A model generated the notes under the pieces. That model was not told where the DNA came from, did not search any database, and was given only the letters and a program-made list of their open reading frames with translations. Position numbers and translations under genes: made by a program. Of a stretch of 64,000 bases of DNA, positions 36,390 to 49,200 are shown in pieces. This DNA comes from Paragyromitra xinjiangensis (lineage: Eukaryota; Ascomycota; Pezizomycetes; Pezizales; Discinaceae): assembly GCA_038503065.1 (NCBI GenBank), contig JBCAMK010000004.1:1191001-1255000 (forward strand), given 5' to 3'. How positions within the stretch are numbered: the stretch's first letter is position 1; every line of letters starts with the position of its first letter.

Positions 36390-39300
36390 TGTTTTGTGGG
36401 TTAATTCTGGTTTTGGCTCGCTGTGGGTAATAAAAATGTATTAATTTGATGATGATGCCGGGGGTAGGGAAGTTCTCGGACGAGGAGTGGAAATTCTGAG
36501 CTTAAGGAATGGTAGGTAGGATCTGCTGGGTATATACTACTTACCCTCCTATGCTGCATAAAACCGTTATCGCTTGTCTTTATGGTGGCATACCTTGATT
36601 TCTTAGTTTAAAAGTCTAAAAATATGGTCTTCTCCTGGCCTTTGCTTTTACACATCGTATTCGCTGATCTCAACAGTACGGTTACCTGTTAGTTTGTCGC
36701 CGACCCCGCAGTGAACGCGGCCTGGTTCTATTGGAGGTACGCTCGTTCCTATCTCCACTTATCAAAAGGTGTTCGGGTAGCATTAGGGCTGTTGTTTTTG
36801 TGACCGTACGTAAGGTTGAATTTGAGGCGAGAAAGCCTCACCAGTTCCTAGCTGTAAAGTGAGGTTATCTGCTATGGTATTGTCATTCACATATTACATG
36901 TGTAGAATATAATTTATGTCTAATTCTTCAGCTAGACACGTGCAATATTGTCGATTCTCTAAGAAGGCTGAGGGATGCTGACCGCCTAATTGTGGCTGGA
37001 ATTCAATAGTGCGTAGCGCCACGAATGCCTATGCAATAAAGATTTTAGGAGTCCAACCAAGTCGTATAGCCGTCTGCAGGACTGAATCTTACAGTTTCAA
37101 TACTATCTCCTGCAGTGAAGGAAGTTTTGGATGGAGACTTATGTGGTGTGGATAAATTCCCGAGTGATATTCCGTGAGTCAGAACAAGTGCATGGCCCGA
37201 GATTTTGGTAGCGATATTTTCATCGTGGCTCGAATCAACCCAAAAGAGAACCTTAACGGGTCCTGGGCGTGGGGACGATAGGCTCTCACCTACGATAGGA
37301 TTTGGCTCGAGTTTCGGGCCTACTGCCATGAGACGTCTTGGCTACCCACTGTTCGTCTGAGATCTTGCCTTCAATTGTTGTCGATTCTGCAAAGGGTTTG
37401 TAGCGTCATGAGGATTTTGATGTGTTCATCAATGTTTTAGATATGATCCACGAGAAGAATCTGTGATCAGTCATTGGATGTGAAGAATAATCGTAAAGTT
37501 AACTTGGCTCCTTAGAGGTATCAACGGCTACCGATAAGAATTATGAGATAGATCAGCTGCACAAGGACACAATGGGCTTTCGAGTTGAGACTTTCCCAAA
37601 CTACTAGGTGTGTTGTCCTCGAAGTGGATTCTCCTGCAGCCACGAGTGATGGTTAAGCGATCTATATCAAAATTAGGAATAGCGCTATTGGGATCGCAGG
37701 TTGTGCTCATAAACGGCTTGCTTTTATACATTGTGAATAGCTTGGTAGGATCGTCAGCCCTGGATGTCATAGGGCCGTGGCTGGATGTGGATTGGCAGCT
37801 CGGGCTTACTCGAGAAACCCCGCGGTGTGAACAATGAACAACAAATCGAATGTTTCATCACCAAACCTAGCCAATCATGGAGCTCTCGTCACATCGCAGA
37901 TCGGTTTGCGACGTAATGAGCCTGAAAACAGAGGAAAATTGGCCAATCGTGTGTGAGAACAAATTGTATTACCTGCAGGGCCCTAGGCCTGGCTTGGTGC
38001 CGGTGTCTAAAGCTAGAGATAGCTTCACGGGCGCATTGTCAAACCCTCATTTAGCTCTGCTTGTTTTTTGTCTCAAAACGCCCACTTTATTGAATGCCTC
38101 TACTCATCGAGGTACCCCCAGCGCGTCAGGAAGTACATTTTAAACCTTTCATTGGAAACTTGCAAGGGGTATTCAGAGAATAAATCTTGGAAAGTAGCTA
38201 CGATAAGGGTGCTTATGAGCTTTGGAGCATTGAGGCCACAATGTATCTTTTAGTGGTCTTGGGAGTAGAGTGCAAAGGATTACTAATAAAATTAGTCGAG
38301 GCTTGGTTACCAATAAAGTAGGTTAGAGGGTGATAAGCGTGATAATGCCAAGGGAGTTTATGATAAAGATGGCGGTCCTTGATCCCAAGTATGACATTGC
38401 TACTTATTCAGGGATGTTCCTTCTCGCAATCACAGGGTTCGTAGGATAGTTGCAGATACATGTAATCTATATACTGAAATGAACAGTCAAACGGTTCATA
38501 TTTATAAACCCACAAACAATCAGGCATACCTAGTGTCTCACTCCCTTGCTACCCACTCAGAAGTATCTTTCTAGAGAGATTTCTCCGCCACTCACTATGT
38601 TGCATCTGTGTTGATGCAGTTCGCCAGGCTAGGTACAACGATTAAAGCGACAACTTTCCTTGATGATTTCAGAAATTCCTTCCTATATCCTATCCCCAAT
38701 TTATCAAAGAAGTTCTAGTTTCCAGACGACCGAATTCTTCGCCAAAAACTACCACACTCCCGGGTTCTGTCGTTGGTTGGGCTTAGCCCGAAAATCAGGA
38801 TTTTATATTATTGGTTGGTACTATTTGGGTGACTCCAAGAGTTCATGTATTTCACTAGAGACTTATTTTCTTAAATCTTAGGCGCGATTAGTGCGGCCAT
38901 CCTTGGAAGCCATGTTACCGAGGCATCCAAATACCTCAACCCCTAAAAATGAGTCTCTTTGTGTAGCTTTCGAGGCGATCGAGTTGATAGCGCAGCTCTT
39001 CGAGGAATATTATGCCTACAACTGTTGTTTCCGTAGTGAGGTAACAAGCCCCACCACAGTTCCTGTATCTGAAACTTAAGTGGAAATCTAGGGCCTGGCA
39101 ATTATGCAAGAGGTTTTATGGTTGGGGTGCATTGCTTTTGTGAGTTGGATTAACTCTAACCGTCTCTAAAGCACATTAACCCATACTTGTGGTGTGAGTG
39201 GGTTGTAGCAAAGGATAAAAACTGATAACTGCCAAGGAATATCCGACTAAAGTGGCAGTTCGATATACCTATCTATTTTGGAGGATAGATCTGTTGGTGA

Positions 39301-40730
39301 CATCGTGCTCCGAGATCCCGGAAGTAGTCAAATTTCACCCGAGTACCTTCAGGGTTTTAAAAAGTCTTATCTTTCATCCCAAATATCCGATTATATCCAC
39401 TCGTTTGATTCAATTTGGAAACTATCACATTTTAATGGCCAGCCCCTATCGCCACAGTGATTCCGTAAATGTGGCAGCAATTCTAGCTCTAAATTTATAC
39501 AAGAAGGTGTTTGATGGGAGAAACGATCGTGGAGGCGGGTTAACGCTGGGTTATCCCGGAGTATAGTCCTGCTTCGATGGGGGCAAAAGCATAGAGCTCC
39601 CATCAATTGTGTGAGGTAAACCAGCAGCAGGAGTGGAAATGACGGACCCTGAATTGATACTCCGTACCCACTAAACTGTTGATGTTGATGCCCCACGAAC
39701 TAGGGTACGCAGCAGGGTAACCGAAACTGCTGCACGTCTTGCAACGCATATGCTATCACTCGCCAAGCTGGGATCCAGGTCTGTTGCGGCTTCCTGCTTA
39801 TTGGTTGTGGGGTGGGGTGGTCATACCACCCCTGTCGTCTCAACTGGATATCTTGAAACCCAGCTTCATCTCATTACCCAGCTCAATCTACTTTCCTCCC
39901 CCTTTCTGTTAGTTTATTATGTTCTCAATTAGCAACCGGGGTTGCTAGTTTTTAACCTACTAGGCTCCGAGTCTGTGCTTTCGTCCCTCGTCTTAATCTG
40001 AAAATGCCTTTCTGGAGTACGGTGGGATTATCAGATCTATAGGTACTCATTGCCGAAGCCTTCATAGTCCCAGTAACAATAAAAACCGATAGGATGTTCT
40101 CTGGGGAAGTGCAGTTCGTAAGTTATTGTTAAACTCCGCAAGAGTTGGACTGGCGGATGGTGAAGGGAGTATCATTGGTGCTATTAGGGAAGGGGCTGCG
40201 GCAATAAAAACTATGATCAACCTCTATCTAAGAGCATCTAGTAGTCTCGTAATGCGCTTCAAGCCTAGAGGGGGTGAGGAGGGAAGTTACATGTAGTTAT
40301 TACAAGGTTCAGGGGTTTGGGCTCATAATGACCTACATTATAGCCCTTGGGCAAACCCTAACCTTAGTGAGGTGCTGTTTCTGTGGCGCATGGTATACTT
40401 GAAGGTTATCAGCCTCTATACTAAGCCATTCTTTTAATTTCTACCACACCTATCACTATCTAGAAGTACCCTGCGGTTACCCAAGCCAGCCTATCTAAGC
40501 AATAGATAATAGATGCGCGGCTATCAACAGTAAAGAATTGTTTCCGCCACTATCACTCAGGAGAGTTTACGCTGAACTTTGCAGTTCATCCCGTTTTGAC
40601 TTAAAGTGAAACGTTTAGCGTATGCTTTTTTTTGATAAGTTTTAGTTTGAATTATTTGGAGATGGCACCCTACGTGCACAGGCTTATTTAGTAAACATAG
40701 GCTTCTGTATCGATAGTTTAAGAACCCGGG
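36390..40730. other. Gene-poor intergenic DNA
   Basis: No gene is established. Weak coding-like frames on the minus strand near 37.0-37.8 kb are listed separately. TACATGTA palindromes are at 38457-38464 and 40288-40295. Confidence 0.35.
37045..37770 (-). CDS. Possible exons of an unrecognised gene
   Basis: Two minus-strand frames look coding by composition: 37770-37528 (80 codons, with STTCDPNSAIPNFDIDRLTITRG and a Cys-containing end) and 37329-37045 (94 codons, with PGPVKVLFWVDSSHDENIATK). I could not find splice sites that join them in phase. They may belong to one decayed or misread gene, or be chance frames. No family is recognised. Confidence 0.2.
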
Positions 40731-41229
40731 ATTCTTTAAGGAGCAAAAGTCCAATCTACCCTTGACGATCAAGATCTGGTTTAATCTACCTTTCGGATCT
40801 AACCTACCCTTATGAAACTATATCTCTTTTCAACATAATTCATCACTTCTCACCACAGTCGCCATCCATGAAAGTCAGCAGTTCCTTTCCAATGAGGCCT
40901 TGCATCTAGGGGTGTCTCCTAATAGCAGCGAAGTAGAAAAGAGAGACAGCCCTGATGTTGCGCTCAAGCAGAGCTAGAGGGCCAGGGTGCCAGGGACCAC
41001 AGGTAGGCACGCAAAATGTACATAATGTACTTGCTGTAAACAGCCTGGCAACCTTGCAAACGATGCACCTTTAGCTGGAGCCTGGGAGGATGTTGTAGCA
41101 GCCACAAATGTTGGTGGAGGTCAAGGTACATAAAAAGCGAGTCTTGGGGGGGAGATTAAACCCAAAGGGTAGGTTAAACCAGATCTTAATCGTCGAGGGC
41201 AGATTGAACTTTTGCTCTTCTTTAAGAAT
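40731..41229. mobile_element. Inverted-repeat element with approximately 65-bp arms
   Basis: The left arm 40731-40795 and right arm about 41163-41229 are inverted copies sharing GAGCAAAAGTYCAATCTRCC and AAGATCTGGTTTAAYCTACC. The differences between the arms are nearly all transitions. The internal 370 bp has no coding capacity. It is a non-autonomous foldback/MITE-like element; the target duplication was not resolved. Confidence 0.7.
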
Positions 41230-41312
41230 AGCAAAGCCACCCTTTATTCAATCATAATTCCTCACTCGCCGCCAGTCACCTATCCCTGGGGGTATATTTG
41301 GTCCTGGTTTTA

Positions 41313-41482
41313 GTACCGTATAAACTCGAGAGAGTGGACTTGACGCTAAGACGTTGGAATTATCTCGACAGGTAAGGCGCCAGCTAAAGGGGTCAAAGCT
41401 GAGCAGAAATTTGTTGGAGCCTTACCTCTATGGGCAATTCCAACGTCTTAGCGTCAAGTCCACTCCCGAGTTAATACGGTAC
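41313..41482. mobile_element. 170-bp MITE with TA target duplication
   Basis: Terminal inverted repeats lie at 41313-41361 and 41436-41482, starting GTACCGTATWAACTCG and sharing a perfect inner block of about 30 bp (GAGTGGACTTGACGCTAAGA onwards). The element is flanked on both sides by TA (41311-41312 and 41483-41484), the target preference of Tc1/mariner-type transposases. A second, inner inverted pair (AGGTAAGGCGCC and GGAGCCTTACCT) is visible. There is no coding capacity. Confidence 0.85.
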
Positions 41483-41491
41483 TACAGGTTT

Positions 41492-41708
41492 AGGGGTAAG
41501 TCTGATGACATGTGGCGATGCATGTAAGAGTTCCCAATTCTCTTCCCCTTTCTACATCTCAATGAGAGACGTGATAAAGATGTTAAAGGATCAAGAATGC
41601 TATGTGCTAAACATCAAACCAAGTTAGTTGGTAAAAGTATGAAATTATAGCGAGCTTGAGTCCCTTGAGAAAAGTGCTTCACCGCCACCTGTCATCAGAC
41701 CTACCCCT
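41492..41708. mobile_element. 217-bp inverted-repeat element
   Basis: The 29-bp arms at 41492-41520 and 41680-41708 match at 26 positions as an inverted repeat (outer end AGGGGTARGTCTGATGACA). The interior is AT-rich and non-coding. It lies 10 bp from the TA-flanked MITE. Likely another non-autonomous element. Confidence 0.65.
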
Positions 41709-42555
41709 ACGCCCGTAGTACATGTATACTTGATCCTTCGAAGTTCACAATATACCGCTATTTGAAATAATACATTCTCCTTTCAGGATTTAGCTACTGA
41801 CAGTAAATAGGCTGAATAATTCCAGGGCAAATTGAGTTTAGTTTTTTTGGTCATGTGTTTCTTTTTATCTTTAGCGAGAGGCTGGAATGTAGCCTAGCGG
41901 TTGTTAGGGTAATACATGTAACTGCAGCCGATTCCTGAAGCTCTTATCTGATAAGGTTAGGGTTAGCTACTAACTGACCAGATGTTAGCGGCATGGAGAT
42001 GGTAAAGGGAACATCGAAGCAGCTCATGCTAGGCCTGTATCACGAGATCAATCTTGATCCTTCTTTCCGTTCACTAGGCGGCACCTCTAGCTCTGCCTCT
42101 ATAATATACCATTGAATGTGAATCCTTTGCTTGGATTGAAAATATATCGGAAACCCTGCCACTTTATAACACCAGCACCGATCTAGATGCAATTGATGTG
42201 TCAAGTTCCGCGGGTTCTGGATATATTTTTGCTCGCTAATATCCATCGTAAAATCGTTTCTGCCACGGCTATTACGACCAGTAATATAGTGAGATTCTCC
42301 CGCAATGATAGAAGTATTAAGTCTAAGACGAGATAGTGGAGAATAGGTTGTAATGACATGCAGTATGGTAATGTTACCCATGTCCTTGGAATGGAGTAGG
42401 GAGGACGTTGTGTGGGTGCTCTGCCAATTCACCGTCACTCTCCTCCCCTTCTTGGGCTATGCCAAATATCTAGACTTATTGCTACCCTTTCCATACATGT
42501 TAGGTAGTAGACGTGATTTGAGGCGGCAGTGTTCGCAACGGGCCGGGGCGGACGG

Positions 42556-42671
42556 TAGGGCCCCACGGACGGACTACAGAAAGCTAGGACCGGACCGGGC
42601 TATGGTATGTAGTCCGTCCAGGGTTAAAAGCCTACAGGACCGCAGATGGCCGTGGGACTATAGGGCCCCAC
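42556..42671. repeat. GC-rich hairpin with repeated GGGCCC block
   Basis: GGACGGACTACA at 42567-42578 is the exact reverse complement of 42608-42619, with a 29-nt loop. TAGGGCCCCAC occurs directly at 42556-42566 and 42661-42671. The block is clearly richer in G and C than its surroundings. Confidence 0.6.
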
Positions 42672-45600
42672 AGCCCTTGCCTAGACTCTATTAATAGTAT
42701 TTCACCTTACAGATGCCAATAGGTTCCTGGTTCCTGGGCAATGCTGAGTTCATAAATGAATCATAGTGTATCAATGAAGGTGATTACTAACTTATGGGCA
42801 ACACCAATGTTTCCAGTCTCTAATAGTTTTTGACTTCGCGCATTAGGCTGCTAAGATTTTCCTTACTATGCAAAATTAGTACGCATACCCAGTATAGAAG
42901 ATGGGGGTTCAAAAATACATGTACTTGGCACAATCACAAAAACGGTATTCACAATGACCTAGATTCTATGTTGATCCGCTATTTTTCTAGGTAAGTTCAT
43001 GCTCCTCCGATAGGCGGGATACATCCCGAGTGTGTAAGCTAGAGAACGGCCAACACCATACTTTAACATCTAAATGATCCTAGCCGATTGGGTTGGAAAT
43101 GATATTCGTGGTTCTATCAAAGGCTAGCACGAATGGTTCAACTACACCCCAACTGGTGACTACAATGTTCGTAACTCGACAAAGGATTTCGCGGTCCAAT
43201 GGTTTTGCATGTCACTCAGCAGGTGTTAGACAACTCTCAAGCCCTGGAGTCACGAATTACGACCCAGATTCACAAGACGTAATGGTGGGAGATGAGCAGC
43301 GCTCTTAATAGCATTCGACTACTTTCCGGACTTCTTTACCCACTCCAAAGCCGTGGGACCTGTCAAGTCGTCATTTGATATCCGGCCCCTCCAGTATCAC
43401 ACGGCCTATAATAATTCTCCCAGCGCCTGGTCTTTTTAATAGTCATGTATTAAGTCTTCCCGTCAGCATTTTCAGCGAAACCTACCAACCTGAATAGCGC
43501 TCGGTGGTAGACCCCAACACTCACACTTCTAGCCTAGTTGCTGTATCCAAGAATAATTGAACATCTCAGCAACCCCAAAGCCAATTCCCAGGAATGTTAA
43601 CCTCCGGTCGCGCCTTTTCTCGATTCATGAGGTAGCATCCAGCAACTCGTCTAATACAACTCTGACTAGTTGGTAGGTAAACTACGTCCCTAGCTCAACA
43701 GAGGAATGTATAGGGTTCTCGAGCTCCGTTTTCGGCCACGCGATCGACTCTCCCGTCTTCGAATGCCCGTTGTTGAATGGCTCGAGCGGGTATTCGTTCT
43801 TATCCTAGTCGGCAGGCTGAGAAGTCTAGGTAGCGAGTATCATAGTTAATTTCTGGCTCCCGATATCAACCCGATATCAAACGAATAAAGCCGTTCTCCC
43901 TCTAGCAAGCCCACTGAATATCCCATGGCGACGGTCTCTGAGTAATAGACCATCACAATGAAAGGATAGGACGCAACGTGCCGGCCGATTAAATGTCGTA
44001 GCTCCCCGCTTCGAGCCTAGCATCATCACAGCGTCCTGACATGTGATCCGGCCGTGTGTTAAGGGGAGAAAAATCAAAATCTCCCAGAATTGCGGGCTAC
44101 AGATGGATCCTGTGATTCCAAGACTAGCCGGAGCTGGCGATTGTCCCAATGACATTGCTTAGTAGTGCATGAGCTAAATTGATTCTTCGATGGCGATGGA
44201 AAGTGTTCTTACAGCCATGCGGTTGACTCCAGTTATCTAGTCAGCTGGCTTGACGAATTTCCTGAACACATCGTTAAGGTGTCTCCTAAATCATGAAAAT
44301 TTCTTCGATCTTATATTCTGGTCTAGCAGCTGAATGAAGTGGTCTGTGGTTGGTCCATAATTATACAGCCTTAACGTGGCGAATATGCCACCTCTGTCTA
44401 TGATGCCACTGATGTGGCCTCGACGCGGCTATTGAATTTCCTTCAACTTTGATTTCGTTCTCTGTAAGTGGGTGGTGAATCAATTGGCAAAGGTGGAATT
44501 TGTAGGCAGGTGTTATGGCAGGTGGAATGTTGGTCATTACGTCTGCCATTGTGTTTGACATTCTGTAATATTTCGTGACATTATCGAAAGATGTGAGATA
44601 TAGAACGTCGAAGAGTCCTGGACGTAACCTAATGTGAGGCAGCAGCGTAGGTAGGAGTGAATGGGTCGTTTGCTCCATTTCCCCCAGCATTCGTGGCGGG
44701 CGAATAGGGAACGATGTATCGTGATGTTGACTAAGTACATGCAGTGGTAGTGGGCAATGAATAAGGGGTTAACTCTATTTTTCTCAATACCTGAATGGCG
44801 GACAGGAATATTCGGTACTTGCGAAGTTTGCTGTGATTGCTCGGCAGTGGATGAAGTTTTGCGGTTTGTCGTAGGTGAATGATTCGCTGTTGAGGGTTAG
44901 CTCTGGATAGTCATGAACTGCTGTAGAGGTTATAGAAGTTGAGGAGAGTTGGATGGATGGTGGTATGATGAAAAGGTGACTGCTGTTTTCGAATGTATTC
45001 TAGTGTAGTTTTTTGTTGTGCCTGAGCGGGGTCCCCATTCTATGGTGTTTGAGTGCTTGTTTGCTGCGAGGGTTTGCTCTCAGGTGGCTAATAATGTAAG
45101 TTTCTGCACTATCGCTGAGAGGATGCTAGCTTTTGAAGAATTGGGATCACGATATATCACCTGCGTTACTCACCCCTAGAAATAATATGCAGGTAAAGAA
45201 ACTAGAGAGTAATTCGCAGCCAGCAACCAGCAATGGAGATAAACTCCTCCATTTAAAGTTGATTCACGAGCCACTGATAAGGAAATCCATCTGGGAACAT
45301 TAAACACTAATCCCTGCAATTTCAGGCAAGTGACGCCTCAGTGGTAGATCTCCAATCCTGGCAACCCACCCAGTCAACGTCAATTGAGTGGTTACACGGT
45401 GAGTCAGTCAGCCCAGGTCCCATCACTTTGCCAAGGGTCCAATTGAGGTCCAATCGTTCAGCCCAGCCCAGTGCGCATGCAACACTTTGTGCGTACAGTC
45501 TCGCCTCTCCACCTCTCCACCACTCTCCAATGAACGGGATAATTATGAATAACCCTCCGCCAACGAACTAACGAACGATGATCTAACGTTTCATCGGTCG

Positions 45601-46198
45601 GGATAAGCATCGTAGAGCATCGTGTTGCAGTTTCCTAATTTCACCAATGGATGACTACAGAGCCTCATGTTCGTTCTTATCCAAGCGGACCTGATAGGTG
45701 GGAATTACCTTATGCATACTCGTACACCTACGCCTTAGGCCCACCTTTCTCATCCACCTGCAGAAGAGAATCCATTTTCATTGGATGCCTCGAGTCGCTC
45801 CATCCTCCCTCTCTGCCAGTGGAGAAAGTATTCTGTACCTCTATCTTCTTGTTTATTGCTGTGCATAGCCTCTGCTCTACCTATTTGGTAAACAGGGCGG
45901 CGTAACTGTGCTTCTTCTCTGGAATAGGTAGCCTTCTGACTCTTTTCCCCCTCCACTCCGTTCTCCTGTCTTCCCATCTGCTACTTTATTATCACCATCT
46001 CACCATTCGGTTCTAGGAAAAGAGAACGTAACCTTGTGGCCGAGTACGAATCTGCATACGTACATGTACATATGTAGAGCACATCCACATCCACCACTCG
46101 CTCACCCACGGCTTCCACCTCTCAGCTCTCACCTACTACCCATGGGCCAAGACCCGTGATATCTTCCCGCATGTGGGGTAACACAATTTCTCTTCTTC

Positions 46199-46208
46199 CC
46201 ATATAAAG
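46199..46208 (+). promoter_or_regulatory. TATA-like box
   Basis: The sequence CCATATAAAG lies about 60 bp before the ATG at 46266, in an otherwise CT-rich leader. The position suits a TATA element with a short 5' untranslated region; there is no other support. Confidence 0.35.
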
Positions 46209-46265
46209 TCTCAGCCCTTCCCTCCCACGGGAGCCGAAATAACACAAAGCTCTACTTCTCCAACC

Positions 46266-49200
46266 ATGGCCAACACACAGACGCAGAACTGGCCGACCCC
46301 AGCACCCCCCGGCTCCAATGCCTCGGAACCCAAGCCGCAACAACGTAGACTCAAGTTACCACTTCTTGACCTTCCCTCCCCGGAGACAGACACCTTAATC
46401 TACCTCTCGCCGATCTCAGCCCCATCTCCACCACTTAGATGTAGCTCAAGGAGACTCCTCGCGACGGGCTCTCCAGTGTTTGAACGTTTGCTCGGTCCAA
46501 CATGTCAGTTCCGTTTGCTCCGGCGAAAGGGCCTCCTCCGAGATGGTCTACCAATGGGAATCAAATTCGTCGTCGATCTTTCCCCGCCTGAGGAAGGCGA
46601 CGAGGCGGTAGAGGTGGTGGAGAAATTATGGTGTCCAGACGAGGTTCTGTTGTGGAACAGTAGGCTGGAAGGCGGTTACATGGAGCCTGATGAAGAACAA
46701 GAAGAGCCCACACCGAAAACCATTTACAGTCCACATAGCTTAGAGATCTGGCTGGGAGATAATGATAGTAACTGGACACTAGGCTGGAAAGCCGAGGCTG
46801 AACCCGACCCGTATGCTTTTGAAGTCCCAGAACCGAAACCTAAGCCTTCCCCGGTATCCTACTCCCCAACTCGTCACACCGCGGCTATCGAACGCGTTCT
46901 CCACATCCTACATGGTCTCGACCCGCAGATCCATACCACGCCTATGTGGTACACTGTACACAAGGTTGCAATCCAACTCGAATGCACCTCTGCTGTACAG
47001 GACCATGTTATTTCCTGGTTGTACGGGAACCTCAACTTCATCGAGCGCTACCCCGGACTTGTCCTCCAAATTGCTGATGAGGTTAAAAACGTCGATCTGT
47101 TCCGCGACGCATTCGCCATTTTAGTCGGCACGCAGCTTCTCGGCGGACGTATCGGGAAAGCCGGAGCATTCCAGCTCACCCCAGAAGACCATATTCCCCC
47201 CGAAGCCACTCCATGGAAAAAGAATATCCTCTTCGCGCGCATGTCCCTCAAAGCCCGCCTCGAGCGTCTCTACAATTATGTTTCGTCCTGCGACTGGCTC
47301 GACAATGCGCTCGTCATCAACGAGTACACAAAACTCACATCACTCCTCACCTCACCAACAACCTCAGCGGAAATCCGGTCGCTTAGTGCAGAACTCGATG
47401 CTGCTATTCGTAGTGATCTCGCAGATGCCCTCGAGTGCTTGTATGTGTTCTCGGAAGACCCTGGAAACCCTGGGTGGATGAATCCTTGGGAGAAGGCTAT
47501 CTACGACTTGATCCCGCGTGAGCGTCAGATCTACAGTCGTATGTACTGGCAGCAACTCAACCACTTCACGCGGCGACCACCTGCGAGTATGTTTGGAAAC
47601 AACGTGATGTCACGACTCTGGGCATGGGAGGGTGCAGTGCGCACAGCAGCCCAAGAAGCACGAAAGCAGAAGTTGGGGGTCAATACAGCACTAGAACGGG
47701 TCCTGCAGGTTCCCGGACAACTAGCGTCTTCAGTGTCTGGGGTCAACCGCCAAAGCATCCTCGAAGTACGCCCAGATATCAAAGGTAAAGCCAAAGCCGA
47801 CTTCCTAGTTTCCCCAAGATCACCTACCCGTGCCGCTAAAGGCCGTACCGACACCCCTGCGCAGCGTTGGAAACGGATGAGTTCGCAGCTGAAGGAAATT
47901 CTTAAAACGACGTCTTCACCCCGTGGAGATGCACAGATCGCCCTCCCGCCTATCACCCCTGGTATCGATTTTGATCTTGGCGCAACGCAGCTGCCGAGTC
48001 TGGGGGATATTGATGTTCCTGTGGCGCTTCCGCCAGCGTATGATGATACTGAGAATACACTACCATGCTACTCTAAACACCAGCTCCCGGAGGAGTCGCG
48101 GATCGAGTCAACGTGCCTACTACAGCCGTTGCGAGTTAAGCGGAAGAGTAGTGAAGATCCATGGGATGATCCCAGTGCTGAGGAAGGTACAGATAAAGTG
48201 ATAGATGAGAAATGTGCAGAGGATATGGTCGCTACACATGTTTTACCTAGGGCGGAGAGAATCGAGATTACCAACCCGATTGTGAAACGAAGGTGTTCGG
48301 TTGAGAGGGGGGAGGAAGACGATGATGTTACAGAGGCGAGTGTGGCGACGTTGGAGGCGGCGGGCGAGCTTGAGGTGTTTAGGATCTCAGGAGTGTATGA
48401 GGAGAATACAGAAGACGAGGCCCTAGAAGATGGACATTGGTCGGTGGGTGATGATACGGCTGAGAAAGGGAAGGGTGTTGAGTTGGATGAAAATCCGTTC
48501 CTTACGGAGAAAGAGAAATCTCTTCAGGACATATTCAGCCGTTTGGCAAGCTGTGAAGCAGAAATGGAAAAAGCGAATAACCTAAACCCTGAAGCAGCTT
48601 ACTGGCACCCCGAAAACGTTCGAGCACGAGCAACCAGTAATGATAAAGGAAAGTCCGTAATCCGTACCGATTCAGACGAATCAGAAGCACAATCAATCTA
48701 CAGCGTCGACGTACCAGACCACGACTCAGATCCCGGCCACCTCGACGAACTCGTACCAGAAATTACTCCTGCCTTCCAATCCCTCTGGGGGCTAGCTACG
48801 AAATACCAAAATCAAGAAGAATCAGCAAGCGGGGAAGGTCCATCGGCACAGCTAGGCTACTTTAACCCATATCCATACACATCTGCTCCAGACCGTATAT
48901 TTTCTGCAGACCCGGATGTACTGTGTACGCACGCGTTGTGGACACAGTGTCTTGCGTATCTACACGCCGTTGGCGCTGAGACACTGAAGGTTCCGATTAG
49001 CTTCGAGCCGACGCAGGCGGGCGATGGGCAGGTGTTGGTGTGCTTGAGGGAGGAGGAGTGGCGATATTTGCCGTTGTGGGCGGGCGGGCTGGAAGATGGT
49101 ACTGGTGGCGTGTTTGGCGAGTTTGTGGCACCTCCTGTAAATGGGAATGTGAAAGAAGAGAAGGATGACGGTGAGGCGACCGAGGTTGAGAGTTTAGGTA

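Larger units (their letters stand above)
41727..46265. other. Gene-poor intergenic DNA
   Basis: No gene is recognised; the frames present are short and motif-free. A GC-rich hairpin block lies at 42520-42690, and TACATGTA palindromes are at 41913, 42916 and 46061. The last 900 bp become CT-rich and form the promoter and leader of the 46.3 kb gene. Confidence 0.4.

Noticed and set aside
43877..44690. Minus-strand frames (92 and 109 codons) as transposon remains
   Set aside because: No reverse transcriptase, integrase or transposase motif could be found.
45341..45905. Two plus-strand frames of 76 and 84 codons before the BTB-like gene
   Set aside because: CT-rich promoter and leader sequence gives Pro/Ser/Thr-rich translation without domain signals.
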